A stretch of 64,000 nt of DNA from JAFAHS01 sp046728175 (GTDB lineage Bacteria > Desulfobacterota > Binatia > Binatales > Binataceae). Below the pieces are notes generated by a model. That model saw only the letters and a program-made list of their open reading frames with translations. It was not told the DNA's origin and searched no databases. The position numbers and the translations under genes are program-made. Each line of letters starts with the position of its first letter. Positions within the stretch are counted from its first letter, which is position 1. The DNA lies in the NCBI GenBank assembly GCA_046728175.1, contig JBKPEA010000029.1, positions 1 through 64,000 on the forward strand, given 5' to 3'. This document shows positions 17,306-26,038 of this stretch, piece by piece.

Positions 17306-17770
17306 TTAGTCGAGCGCCTGGGGATCGCACTTGAGCGCAAGCGCGCGCAACTGGGTTTGCGCTTCACCATCTGCGATCGCCACCGCCAGGAGCTTCTCCG
17401 CCGTCGCCGAGTCGATTCCTTCCCAGACCCTGCAAGCTCTCTCAATTTCACTGACGACCATGCCCAACATCGCAAGGTCATGGTTGAGGCGCTCCCAGTT
17501 GTTCGAGCCCTCGTGCGGCGTGGACTCGGGCGGGCGCGGCCACATCTGGCGATCAGCCAGGAGGCTTCGAAGAACCTGGAACCCTTCGCTCTGTTGCGCC
17601 GCGATGCGTTCGAGGCCGGTCCTGATCGTTCCGTAGGGACACATTGCCGCGTGACGCGCGAGCCTTTCGATCAAGGCTTCCTTGCGGCCGGCCAGCTCGG
17701 CCAGCCGGGCCAAAGCGGTCTTGTCTGAAGAAGGCAGAAACCTGTCAAAAAATCCCATCGCCGATGCCAT
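17306..17770 (-). CDS. conserved-looking helical protein, unknown function
   Basis: A 154-residue protein that I do not recognise. It starts near MGFFDRFLPSSDK and is mostly amphipathic helix rich in Ala, Leu, Glu and Arg, with no signal peptide, membrane segment or Cys cluster. The frame extends to a GTG at 17797, but GGTGGGGGAAG lies just before the ATG at 17770, which I take as the start; the ATG at 17758 (MGFFDRFL) is also possible. It follows the zincin gene on the same strand after 72 bases. Function unknown; a HEAT/ARM-like helical repeat fold is possible but not shown. Confidence 0.6.
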   Translation of the reverse strand: MASAMGFFDRFLPSSDKTALARLAELAGRKEALIERLARHAAMCPYGTIRTGLERIAAQQSEGFQVLRSLLADRQMWPRPPESTPHEGSNNWERLNHDLAMLGMVVSEIERACRVWEGIDSATAEKLLAVAIADGEAQTQLRALALKCDPQALD

Positions 17771-17842
17771 CTTCCCCCACCTGCTTTGCCGCATCACCTA
17801 AGGCATCAAACGCTCGACCAGAGGCGCGGCCAGTTGCGAGCT

Positions 17843-18454
17843 TTACCTATCGGTATCGCGACCATGCCTGTCAAGCCATGCCCGCAGCAGCGCCGGCCCC
17901 TCGGTCTCCGCTGGTTCTTGCGGAGCGATCGTCGAGCGTACCAGGAATGATTCGCGCGCGAAGAATCCGTGAGTGTGAAAGGAGTCCTCCAGCTTCAGCA
18001 CGCTGTAATCGAAGTAGTGAACCAGCTCGTGCATCAGCGTGCGCACGAAAGTCCGTGGTTTTACCACCTCGCGCCGCTCCGCGGTGCACATCCAGAGCAC
18101 GATACGGGGTAGCGTTCGGTTGTGCGGATCGGAAGGATAGAAGAGTCCGTGCAGTTCACCCCGAGTATTCTTGGGGCGCACCTCGCGCACCTCGACGGCC
18201 AGGCCCGGCACGCCCGCAAGGCGGCACATCTCGGACGCGACTTTACATGCCGCCTGTTCCGTGTCGGTCGCACTGCCTTTTGCCAGGACGCGCGTCAAGC
18301 TGGCGACCGATCTGGCCGCCGAAGCATCGGGAACAAATTCATACCGAGTGATCGAATCGCTCTCCAGATAACAGCGCTGTGCATGCGGGGGAAGACGATA
18401 GAAAAAGCCGGGCAGTTTATCTGACAGTGGTCCCGGTTTGCGAGTGTTGGGCAT
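17843..18454 (-). CDS. putative zinc metallopeptidase (HExxH zincin)
   Basis: A 203-residue protein with the zinc motif HELVH (His142, Glu143, His146) followed by YFDY and, 13 residues on, SFHTHGFFARES, where His160 or Glu168 may give the third ligand. The arrangement recalls SprT-like and related small zincins acting on proteins in the cytoplasm. No signal peptide. A WMCTAERREVVKPRTFVRTL segment leads into the active-site helix. It is divergent from the adenosine-kinase-family gene and upstream of the helical protein at 17306. The substrate is unknown. Confidence 0.75.
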   Translation of the reverse strand: MPNTRKPGPLSDKLPGFFYRLPPHAQRCYLESDSITRYEFVPDASAARSVASLTRVLAKGSATDTEQAACKVASEMCRLAGVPGLAVEVREVRPKNTRGELHGLFYPSDPHNRTLPRIVLWMCTAERREVVKPRTFVRTLMHELVHYFDYSVLKLEDSFHTHGFFARESFLVRSTIAPQEPAETEGPALLRAWLDRHGRDTDR

Positions 18455-18543
18455 TGAAGCGAGTCAGCGCTATCGGCGGCCCTTTCTGCGCTTCATCCAC
18501 TTTCATATCATCGGCGGCGGGCCGTCAGGAAAGGCCGCGTCAT

Positions 18544-19029
18544 ATGGAAATCAAAACGATCGCGATCAGCAAGCCGGCTGACGAGGTTAATGTGATCATC
18601 GGCCAGGCGCACTTCATAAAGACCGTTGAGGATCTATACGAGGCGCTGGTGCAGGCGGTCCCGGGCATCCAGTTCGGCCTCGCCTTCGCGGAGTCTTCTG
18701 GTCCCTGCCTGATTCGTCATCTGGGCAGCGACCGGAACCTCGAGCAAGCCGCAATCGAGGCTATCTCCGCGATCGCTGCGGGTCACGTGTTTGTGATCAT
18801 GCTCGGCAACGCATTCCCCGTGAATGTGCTGAATCAAATCAAGGCGGTGAGCGAGGTGTGCACGGTCTTCTGCGCCAGCGCCAACCCGCTGCGCGTGGTA
18901 GTCGCCGAGGAGGTCGGAGGACGGGCAGTTATCGGCGTTATCGATGGGAGCTCGCCTGCCGGGGTGGAGGGCGAGCCCGAGCAGCAGGAGCGTCACGCGA
19001 TGCTGCGCCGCTTCGGCTACAAGAAATAA
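18544..19029 (+). CDS. adenosine-specific kinase family protein (PF04008)
   Basis: A 161-residue protein matching the family named after the archaeal adenosine-specific kinase PAE2307. It begins MEIKTIAISKPADEVNVIIG, continues with QAHFIKTVEDLYEAL, SSGPCLIRHLGSD and FPVNVLNQIKAV, and ends with ERHAMLRRFGYKK. The biochemical role in bacteria is uncertain. The open frame runs upstream to 18379, but the extra 55 residues do not belong to the family and the ATG at 18544 has AGGAAAGG upstream. It is a single gene followed by a hairpin. Confidence 0.85.
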   Translation: MEIKTIAISKPADEVNVIIGQAHFIKTVEDLYEALVQAVPGIQFGLAFAESSGPCLIRHLGSDRNLEQAAIEAISAIAAGHVFVIMLGNAFPVNVLNQIKAVSEVCTVFCASANPLRVVVAEEVGGRAVIGVIDGSSPAGVEGEPEQQERHAMLRRFGYKK

Positions 19030-19037
19030 CCTTTTTA

Positions 19038-19064
19038 CAGGAAAGCCGAAATGGCCGATTCCTG
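19038..19064. terminator. hairpin after the adenosine-kinase-family gene
   Basis: CAGGAA and TTCCTG pair around an inner GCC-GAAAT-GGC stem, 9 bases after the stop codon. No T-run follows, so termination may be partial. Confidence 0.5.
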
Positions 19065-19090
19065 CACCTCGCTGGAGGCGAAAATATTAT

Positions 19091-19119
19091 CTGCGAGCAC
19101 CCCTATTTTTCGTTATGAT
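19091..19119 (+). promoter_or_regulatory. candidate promoter for the PBP1B gene
   Basis: CTGCGA (19091-19096) and TATGAT (19114-19119) with a 17-base spacer, ending 17 bases before the start codon. The -10 is good and the -35 is weak. If used, the leader is very short. Confidence 0.4.
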
Positions 19120-19135
19120 TTGACCTGATTGGGCG

Positions 19136-21580
19136 ATGGCCAGTGGTGACAAGGGGCGGGGAAGGGGTGGCCGGCCGAAACGCGGATGGCGAATCGGCGG
19201 ATGGCGCGTGGCTACGATTGCGGGTGCGGCCTTCCTGCTCCTGTGCTTTGCCGCGGGTTTCTACGTCGCCCAGCTTTACGGCGAGATTTCCGAACTGATC
19301 GAGCAGCGGCGGGCAGCTCTCCGCTCCGCCATCTATACCGCTCCCGCCGTCATCAGGAGAGGCGATGACACGGGGACCACTGGACTGCTCGACCGGCTGA
19401 ACCACTTGAGCTACTTGCAGGTCGCGGTTGCCGATGCGCCCGGCGAATATTCGCGAAGGCGCGACGCGATGACCATCTATGCTCGCGGCTTCAAGGTCGG
19501 GCTCAACGACTACGCGCCCTCGATCATAAAACTCAGGCTCGACGGGGACCGAGTTGATGCGATCGCCGATTCTTTCGGAATCCCCAGGCGCAGCGCGATG
19601 CTTGAGCCAGAAGTGGTAGGGCGCTTGCTGCCGGGCGCTCCGGCCGAGCGCGTCGATGTTGTGCTCGGCGATCTCAAGCCCTATTTCGTCCGAGGTCTGA
19701 TTGCGACCGAAGACCGGTGGTTTTACTACCATCCCGGGCTCGATCCGATTCGCGTCGTTGAAGCCGCATTGGTGGACTTGCGATCCCACCGCCTGTCCCA
19801 GGGAGCCAGCACCATCACCCAGCAATTGGCCCGCACTTTCCTGGATCGATTCGACCGAAGTTTCGGCCGCAAATTTCGTGAGCTGGCGGTCGCGATCGTG
19901 CTGGAGATTCGGCTCAGCAAGAACGAAATTCTCGAGCGTTACATCAGCGACGTGCCGATGGGTGCGTATAGTGGTACGCCGATCGACGGCATGCCGCAGG
20001 CCTCTCGCTATATTTTCAACAAAGACCTGCGCCAGGTGACGCCCGCCGAGGCGGCGACCCTCATCGGGATGGTCCAGGCGCCCACCCTGTATGATCCTCG
20101 CCGGCATCCCGAGGCCTGCCGCGCAAGGCGCGACACGGTGCTGGCGGTGATGAAGCGCGATGGTGTGATCGATGACGCCGCGTATCGCGCCGCGATCGCA
20201 TCGCCCATCGACGTGACGCAGCCGCCGGGGCTTCGCCGCGCGCCCTATTTCACCGATTATGTTGTCGGCTTGGTCGAGAAAACTCCCGGGCTCCACGGAC
20301 GCCTCGAAGGCTTGAAGGTTTACACGACTCTCGATCCTAAGATGCAGTCTGACGCCGCCGGTGCGGTGACCGAGAATCTCGAACGACTTGAAAAGCGTCA
20401 TCCATACCTGCGCCGCGCACACGCCAAGGACCAGCTTGAGAGCGCGATAGTGGTGCTCGATGCGGAGACCGGGGCGATTCGTGCGATGGTTGGCGGGCGC
20501 GACTATTCATCCAGTCAATTCAATCGCGCCGCCATGGCCGAGCGACAGCCGGGCTCCGCTTTCAAGCCGATTGTCTACCTGGCCGCGCTCGATCCGGAAC
20601 GATCGCCGTTAATCTCTCGGTTGACGTTGGCCTCGACCCTTCCCGACCATCCGATGTCCTTCGGTGGGTGGACGCCGGTGAACTACGAGCGCACCTACCA
20701 GGGTCAGGTCACGGTAGTCGAAGCGTTGTTCGAATCGCTCAACGTGCCGACCGCGTGGGTTGGCAGCCAGCTGGGGCCGGCGAAGATTGTCCAGACCGCG
20801 CACGAGCTTGGAATCGGCGGGAATTTGCCGGCGGTGCTGCCAATCTCGATCGGCGCGGACGAGACCACGCTGCTCGAGCTAACCGGCGCCTACCAGGTGT
20901 TTGCGAGCGGTGGCCTGCAGGATCCGCCGTATGCGGTCGAATCGGTGGTCGACGGAGCCGGGCATCTCGTCTACCACCACGATGACCAGGAACAGCGTGT
21001 GATCAATCCCTCGGTTGCTTTCCTCATAACGGGTGCGCTCAAGCAGGTGCTGCGATATGGCACCGGCGCGGCGGCGAGCAGCATGGGGGTGGACTTTCCT
21101 GCCGCCGGGAAGACCGGAACCACCCAGGATTATCACGACGGCTACTTCATCGGTTACACGCCCCAACTGGTGTGCGGGGTATGGGTAGGGTTCGACCAAC
21201 CGCAAACCCTCAGGATGCCGGGCGCGCAGGCCACTCTACCGGCGTGGGTTTCGTTCATGAACAATAACGTATCGCCGGATTCGCCGGATTTTCCGGAACC
21301 GTCGGGAATCGTGTATGCGACAATCGATCCGCAAAGCGGAGGGCTTGCCACGCCTTACTGTCCACGCGCGATGGCTTTGCCGTTTCTGATCGGCACCTCA
21401 CCAACTGGTATCTGTCCGCTGCACGCCGGCCTCATCGCCTCTGCGCCTCTACCTCCAGCCGTGGCCACCGGTACTGCGCCGCCCGCCGTCGCAGGGCCCC
21501 AACCCAGCGCGTCACCGAGCCCGTCTTCCGAGAGCCTGATAGGAGCGGTCGCCGGATTCTTCGGCCGGCTCTTTCACTGA
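19136..21580 (+). CDS. mrcB: penicillin-binding protein 1B, glycosyltransferase/transpeptidase
   Basis: Bifunctional class A PBP of 814 residues that polymerises lipid II and cross-links peptidoglycan. A basic N-terminus is followed by one membrane segment (residues 25-45), a UvrB-domain-2-like region typical of PBP1B, then the GT51 domain with ATEDRWFYYHPG (catalytic Glu near 191) and QGASTITQQLART. The transpeptidase has SAFK (nucleophile Ser near 473), SLN and KTGTTQD (Lys near 658). The Ala/Pro/Ser-rich C-terminal tail is probably disordered. Likely partners such as LpoB are not nearby. The gene is monocistronic. Confidence 0.93.
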   Translation: MASGDKGRGRGGRPKRGWRIGGWRVATIAGAAFLLLCFAAGFYVAQLYGEISELIEQRRAALRSAIYTAPAVIRRGDDTGTTGLLDRLNHLSYLQVAVADAPGEYSRRRDAMTIYARGFKVGLNDYAPSIIKLRLDGDRVDAIADSFGIPRRSAMLEPEVVGRLLPGAPAERVDVVLGDLKPYFVRGLIATEDRWFYYHPGLDPIRVVEAALVDLRSHRLSQGASTITQQLARTFLDRFDRSFGRKFRELAVAIVLEIRLSKNEILERYISDVPMGAYSGTPIDGMPQASRYIFNKDLRQVTPAEAATLIGMVQAPTLYDPRRHPEACRARRDTVLAVMKRDGVIDDAAYRAAIASPIDVTQPPGLRRAPYFTDYVVGLVEKTPGLHGRLEGLKVYTTLDPKMQSDAAGAVTENLERLEKRHPYLRRAHAKDQLESAIVVLDAETGAIRAMVGGRDYSSSQFNRAAMAERQPGSAFKPIVYLAALDPERSPLISRLTLASTLPDHPMSFGGWTPVNYERTYQGQVTVVEALFESLNVPTAWVGSQLGPAKIVQTAHELGIGGNLPAVLPISIGADETTLLELTGAYQVFASGGLQDPPYAVESVVDGAGHLVYHHDDQEQRVINPSVAFLITGALKQVLRYGTGAAASSMGVDFPAAGKTGTTQDYHDGYFIGYTPQLVCGVWVGFDQPQTLRMPGAQATLPAWVSFMNNNVSPDSPDFPEPSGIVYATIDPQSGGLATPYCPRAMALPFLIGTSPTGICPLHAGLIASAPLPPAVATGTAPPAVAGPQPSASPSPSSESLIGAVAGFFGRLFH

Positions 21581-21786
21581 AACCCGTTGGGATTGGCGTT
21601 TCTTCGCCTGCGGTTTTGAGTGCCCCCGCTAAACTCGATGGCTGCTGGAGCCGCCCGCCCTCTCTCGGAAGGCGAACTGAAGCGAAAAACTTCCTCGCGC
21701 TGCTATCTTGGTGCACGGCGCGCCCGGCCCCATCTTTTGAAGTGCTGAGTCGTCCGCCGCCGAGTGAAGGAAAATCGCTGGTCTGA

Positions 21787-22647
21787 CTACTGCTTCGGAT
21801 TTTCGTCCTCGGACTCGTCGGGTCGTTGGGACCACTGCGACGTTGACTCGGCTTCCGCCCCCAGAGGCGGCGGAGCCGCGAGCCGGCGAGCGATGATGAT
21901 GAATGCGGAGTGTGCAACCATGCGGTTCAGCGGGCGCACGCTGAGTCCCTTGACTTGCCAGTGGCGCAGCAGCGTCTCGAAGCTCTCGATTTGTCCGAAC
22001 TCGGCATGCGCCTGCAGCGCGTCGACGGTGTCTTTCAATTGCAGTGCCGTGGGGACGTAACTAACCAGCACCCCGCCCGGGCGGAGCGCACGCGCCGCCA
22101 CTTGCAGTGCCCGGCCAGGTTCCGGCAAATCCAGGAACATCCGATCCGCCGCGGTCTCATCGAAACCCTCATAGAGGTCGCGCCGTTTGAGGGTCCAGTA
22201 GGGCGCTGGGCCGAAGAATACCGCGACGTTGCGTTGCGCAAGATCCGCGAAATCGTCGCGAATCTCGTAAGAGACGAGCCGCCCCTGCGGTCCGATCGCG
22301 CGCAGCAGCGCGATGGTGAGCGCGCCCGCGCCGACCCCTCCCTCGATGACCGTTGCACCGGGGAATACGTCGCCCCAAACGATCAGCGGACCCGTGTCCT
22401 TCGGATAGATGACCTGCGCGGTGCGAGGCAGGTGTGGCACCAGGTCGGCGTAAGTCGGTCTCAGGACCAGGAAGGTCTCACCGCCAGAAAACTTGACCCG
22501 CGATCCTTCCTCGATTCCGACCAGCGAATCCGCCATTAGGTCGCCGCGGATCAGCAGTTTCTGACCGGGTTTGAGAACCTTCAGGTAACGCCGGCCCTTG
22601 CGATCGATGAAGATCACGGCGTCGTTGGGTTTCAAACGAGAATCCAC
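21787..22647 (-). CDS. trmI: tRNA (adenine-58-N1)-methyltransferase
   Basis: SAM-dependent enzyme of 286 residues methylating A58 in the T-loop of tRNAs. An N-terminal beta domain ends with the family string RPTYADLVPHLPR and VIYPKDTG; then the Rossmann domain shows EGGVGAGALTIALLRA (SAM loop), the acidic residue in SYEIRDDF, and MFLDLPEPG. The C-terminal 30 residues are polar and acidic beyond the usual end. It uses a GTG start at 22647. It is an isolated gene, convergent with mrcB. Confidence 0.93.
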   Translation of the reverse strand: MDSRLKPNDAVIFIDRKGRRYLKVLKPGQKLLIRGDLMADSLVGIEEGSRVKFSGGETFLVLRPTYADLVPHLPRTAQVIYPKDTGPLIVWGDVFPGATVIEGGVGAGALTIALLRAIGPQGRLVSYEIRDDFADLAQRNVAVFFGPAPYWTLKRRDLYEGFDETAADRMFLDLPEPGRALQVAARALRPGGVLVSYVPTALQLKDTVDALQAHAEFGQIESFETLLRHWQVKGLSVRPLNRMVAHSAFIIIARRLAAPPPLGAEAESTSQWSQRPDESEDENPKQ

Positions 22648-22868
22648 GGGTCATCTACCGATAGACGCATGCTGTCGCGGGTGCAACGCGGCTCAACCCT
22701 ATTGACTGCGGATGACGGCGGGGCCTAGGCTTTTTGCCGCGCTCGGTCCGAACGACGGCCGGGCGATTTTGCATGTCCCTGAAAAGTGGTTAAATCATCT
22801 CATGCCGATGGCGAATGCCCGGCCAATCCGCCTTTTCGGCACAAATTCGGCACGGATCAGGGGTGACA

Positions 22869-23039
22869 ATGGCAGAAAAGAAAGCAAGGACCGCGGAAAA
22901 AGGCAGCGAACTGCAGAACCGGCACGTGTGTCCGAGCTGCGGCGCGGAGAGCAAGGTAACCAAGTTCGCTGGTTTCGGGCGCAAGGGTCTCTACCTGGTG
23001 TGCGAAAAGGCCTGTGGCTACGTCGGCCGAACGCGTTAA
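22869..23039 (+). CDS. 56-residue zinc-ribbon protein
   Basis: A tiny basic protein with Cys21, Cys24, Cys45 and Cys49 (CPSCGAES and CEKACGYVGRTR), a probable zinc ribbon of the topoisomerase-C-terminal or ribosomal type. A ribosome site AGGGGTG lies 3-4 bases before the ATG, which decides this start over the upstream in-frame ATG at 22815. It comes 19 bases before a second zinc-ribbon gene and then secF. Function unknown; small ribbons like this often bind nucleic acid. Confidence 0.7.
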   Translation: MAEKKARTAEKGSELQNRHVCPSCGAESKVTKFAGFGRKGLYLVCEKACGYVGRTR

Positions 23040-23058
23040 GCATTTCGGGAGTAACGCG

Positions 23059-23469
23059 ATGGGTAGAACGCGGAAAAGCAAGACTTCCAAGCGCGACCGC
23101 TACGCAAGTTTCGGGGATATGGCGGACGAAGCCGATGAAGATGCGGATCTTCCCAAGGACGAGGCCGGACGACGCAAGATAAAGCGCCAGTATGCCGAGT
23201 TACTCGGCATCCGCATCGAAAAACTCCGGGGCCGGATTCTCAATCGCGAGCGGATCAACAAGACCATCGAGGGTATCTACTTCATCTGCAGTAATTGTTT
23301 GAAGGTGTGCCATTCGCTCGACGATGGGCTGACCGAGGATCCCGACAATCAGAACAACCAGTGCGGCGCGTGCAGCAAGGCGAAGTCGGTTCCCACGCCG
23401 CCCGCGCCTGCACCCAAACCGGCGGCATCAAACCGCAGCGCGCGCCGCAAACGCGCCGCGGCGAGCTGA
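23059..23469 (+). CDS. zinc-ribbon protein, unknown function
   Basis: A 136-residue protein not recognised. A basic N-terminus (MGRTRKSKTSKRDR) is followed by an acidic patch, a charged helical part, then Cys77, Cys80, Cys84, Cys102 and Cys105 (CSNCLKVC and CGACSK) that likely bind zinc, and a Pro/Ala then Arg-rich tail. GGGAG with 7-base spacing supports the ATG at 23059. It sits between the 56-residue ribbon protein and secF, the three reading in one direction with short gaps. Confidence 0.7.
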   Translation: MGRTRKSKTSKRDRYASFGDMADEADEDADLPKDEAGRRKIKRQYAELLGIRIEKLRGRILNRERINKTIEGIYFICSNCLKVCHSLDDGLTEDPDNQNNQCGACSKAKSVPTPPAPAPKPAASNRSARRKRAAAS

Positions 23470-23515
23470 ACGGAAGTGGGTTGTGCCGGCGGGGGCGAAA
23501 AGCTAAACAGGGCCG

Positions 23516-24451
23516 ATGTCTCTGCAACTGATTCGTCCCGACATCAATCTCGATTTCGTCGGGAAGCGCCATTTCTTCGTGATTCTGTCGACCGCGATCA
23601 ACATCGCGGCGATCCTGCTGCTCATTTTCAAGGGCCTGAACTACGGAGTCGATTTCATCGGCGGCAGCGTCGTGCAGGTGCAATTCACCAACGCCACCAC
23701 TGCCGACGCGATTCGGCGGTCACTGGCGCCGCTCGATCTGGGTGAAATAACCGTCCAGGACTTCGGTTCCGCCGGCCATTCCTACCTGTTGCGCTTCGAG
23801 AGGGTCAAAAACATCGCGGGCCTCGGGCCCACACTGGAAGCGGAACTGTCCAAGAGCTTCGGGGCCAACGGCGCGAAAGTGGTCAGAGTGGAGAGCGTGG
23901 GGGCCAAGGTGGGCAGCGACCTGCGGCGCAAAGGATTTCTGGCCGTGGTCGCAGCTACCATCTTCATGGGAATATTCATCGCGATCCAGTTTCGCCACGT
24001 AAGCTGGAGTTTTGGCACCGGAGCAGTTATCGCGCTGGTTCACGATGTGCTGGTGGTCACCGGGGCGCTGGTCATCGCGCAGCTCCAGTTCGACCTGACG
24101 ACGCTGGCCGCGTTGCTCACGGTCATCGGCTATTCCGTGCACGACACGATTATCGTGTCGGATCGAATCCGCGAAGATGCAGCCAAGCGGCGGCGCGAGC
24201 CAATCGCGACGATCATGAACCGCGCGATCAATGAGACTCTGTCGCGAACCATCCTGACTTCGGGTACCGCGATCATGGTGCTCATTGCGCTGCTCGTGTT
24301 CGGCGGGCCCATCCTGCGGCCATCCGCGTTCACCCTGCTGGTGGGGTTCATCACCGGCACCTACTCGTCGGTCTATATTGCAGGCCCGGTCGTGCTGTTC
24401 TGGGAGGGCCGCGGTAAAGGCGGCGGTTCCTCCTCCGCGCGTGCCGCATAG
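23516..24451 (+). CDS. secF: protein translocase subunit SecF
   Basis: Membrane subunit of the SecDF complex, which uses the proton motive force to help pull proteins through SecYEG. At 311 residues it has normal length and six expected membrane segments. Signatures are YGVDFIGGSVVQV near residue 43, VGAKVGSDLRRKG, and in the last half VHDVLVV, YSVHDTIIVSDRIRED and NETLSRTILTSGT. No secD is next to it: the genes before it are the two zinc-ribbon genes, and an unknown ORF follows. SecD must lie elsewhere. Confidence 0.93.
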   Translation: MSLQLIRPDINLDFVGKRHFFVILSTAINIAAILLLIFKGLNYGVDFIGGSVVQVQFTNATTADAIRRSLAPLDLGEITVQDFGSAGHSYLLRFERVKNIAGLGPTLEAELSKSFGANGAKVVRVESVGAKVGSDLRRKGFLAVVAATIFMGIFIAIQFRHVSWSFGTGAVIALVHDVLVVTGALVIAQLQFDLTTLAALLTVIGYSVHDTIIVSDRIREDAAKRRREPIATIMNRAINETLSRTILTSGTAIMVLIALLVFGGPILRPSAFTLLVGFITGTYSSVYIAGPVVLFWEGRGKGGGSSSARAA

Positions 24452-24469
24452 CCCCGCGCGTCATCCTCT

Positions 24470-24784
24470 TTGGCACGATCCATCAAGACCGGCCGCGGCG
24501 ACTATTTGCTCAAGACTGGAGCGCCCGAGCAACGCGATGCGGAAGTAATTTTGTTGACGCTGGTGCTGGAGCGCAGCGATGGAATCGAGCGAGTGGCGTT
24601 TCAGTGCCGCCTTGCGGCCGGACTCGTCGACCCCACGACCGACGCTGAGGCCATCATGAACCGACTCGCGCCGTGGCTCGAACGCGAATTCGAAATGACG
24701 CGAGAGAGCGCGCTCAAAACCATTCGCAGCGAACACCGGATGTTGGAGATCCGCTTCGATGCCTCCAATCGCGGGCCATTCTGA
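24470..24784 (+). CDS. small hypothetical protein after secF
   Basis: A 104-residue frame with a TTG start 18 bases after secF. The residue mix looks protein-like, with alternating hydrophobic strands (AEVILLTLVLERSD, VAFQCRLAAGL) and helices, ending ASNRGPF. No family recognised and no clear ribosome site. It is kept because it has the same direction and close spacing as secF and its composition is normal for the window. Confidence 0.45.
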   Translation: MARSIKTGRGDYLLKTGAPEQRDAEVILLTLVLERSDGIERVAFQCRLAAGLVDPTTDAEAIMNRLAPWLEREFEMTRESALKTIRSEHRMLEIRFDASNRGPF

Positions 24785-25107
24785 CCCCTCCGCTCCGGTA
24801 GCGTTGAGGCGACTTCCGCGGCTGCGGTCGAGACGCGGGAATCGAGACGTCCGCGGTTGTTGCTCATCGGCCCTTCCGCTCGGTCGCCTCTACTGCGCGG
24901 GGCGTAGCGGAGACCACGCGGCAACCAGCCGCGGAAACGGCAAAGGGGGCGGCTTAAGCCCGTCGGGGGGAGCGTCAGGACGTAATGTACTTGAGATTTG
25001 CACTCCCGCGGGTGCGGACCATCGCCGAACCATTGGTCTTCCTGCCCCTGGTTATCTTGATTCAAAAAAGTATAGGGGCCGCGAGCCTCTCGGCCCGGCA
25101 GGGCGCC
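24785..25107. other. intergenic, nothing recognised
   Basis: 323 bases between the small ORF and the HAD gene. The open frame upstream of the HAD start (from 24985) is not family-like. No hairpin, repeat or clear promoter was seen. Confidence 0.4.
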
Positions 25108-25749
25108 ATGATTGAAGCAATCCTGTGGGATAACGATGGTGTTCTTGTCGACACCGAGGAGATGTTCTTCCTGGCCACTCGCGACACGCTGGCGGGAGTA
25201 GGCGTGAATCTAACCCGCGAGCAGTACATCGAGTTCGCGCTAACCAGTGGACGCAGCGCATTTGACCTGCTTGAAGCCTCAGGACGGAGCGCCGATCAAA
25301 TCCTGAGACTTCGCGGCGAACGCGACCTTGCCTATGCCGAAATGTTATGCGCCGGTTGCGTGGCGATGGAGGGGGTCATCGAGACTTTGGCGCGCCTCAA
25401 GGGCAAGGCTCGCATGGCCATCGTGACCACTTCACTCCGCAAGCACTTCGATCTCGCGCATCGCGCAAGCGGAGTGCGCGAGTATTTCGACTTGATTCTC
25501 GCGCGCGAGGACTATCGCCAATCGAAGCCGCACCCGGAACCCTACCTGACCGCCCTCGATCGTCTGTCCGTGGCGACCGAACGTTGCATTGCGGTCGAAG
25601 ATTCCGCCCGTGGGCTCCAATCCGCGCTTGCCGCCGGGCTGCGATGCGTCGTGGTGCCGAATCGCTTCACCAGAGGTTCTAAGTTCGGCGGTGCAATGGC
25701 GGTGCTCGACGATTTAAGGGCAGTGGCAGCGCTGGTGGAGTCGTTGTAG
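25108..25749 (+). CDS. HAD-superfamily phosphatase (phosphoglycolate phosphatase/beta-PGM-like)
   Basis: HAD hydrolase of 213 residues. Motif I is DNDGVLVDTE, with Asp8 as nucleophile and Asp10; motif II Thr lies in IVTTS; motif III Lys in the SKPHPEPY region; motif IV in AVEDSARGLQSALAAG. The helical cap between motifs I and II is typical of subfamily IA enzymes such as Gph and PgmB. The second Asn (DND rather than DFD) is common in this group. I chose the ATG at 25108 because the upstream frame adds residues not seen in the family. The substrate is unknown. Confidence 0.88.
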   Translation: MIEAILWDNDGVLVDTEEMFFLATRDTLAGVGVNLTREQYIEFALTSGRSAFDLLEASGRSADQILRLRGERDLAYAEMLCAGCVAMEGVIETLARLKGKARMAIVTTSLRKHFDLAHRASGVREYFDLILAREDYRQSKPHPEPYLTALDRLSVATERCIAVEDSARGLQSALAAGLRCVVVPNRFTRGSKFGGAMAVLDDLRAVAALVESL

Positions 25750-26038
25750 TCCTGGTTCGTTTTAGGCCGGAAACGCAAATGTTCTGGCGCAGTTTACGCT
25801 CACGCTTCACCTCACGACCGGTCGAGGAGTTGAGGCTACTAAAGTCGATGGGGGTTGCACGGATAGTGGGCCTGCTGGGCATAAGTACTGTCGAGGAAAG
25901 ACAAAAATATGGTGCGGGGCGAAGCGCCGTGAATGAGCAGCCGAAAGAATTTATCCGCGCTGCGGGCAGGAACCGGGGAATGCTGGCCAGGTTTCACGGA
26001 GTGAGCGCACGGTTGCGTGCGAACCGGGACATCGCCCG
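25750..26038. other. intergenic upstream of the ABC permease
   Basis: 289 bases. An 87-codon frame (25779-26042) overlaps the permease start by ATGA, but it has no ribosome site and no protein-like features. No ATPase remnant seen. Confidence 0.35.

Noticed and set aside
19103..20422. 439-codon open frame on the minus strand
   Set aside because: Antisense to the PBP1B gene, whose catalytic motifs are on the plus strand; the antisense product shows no family features.
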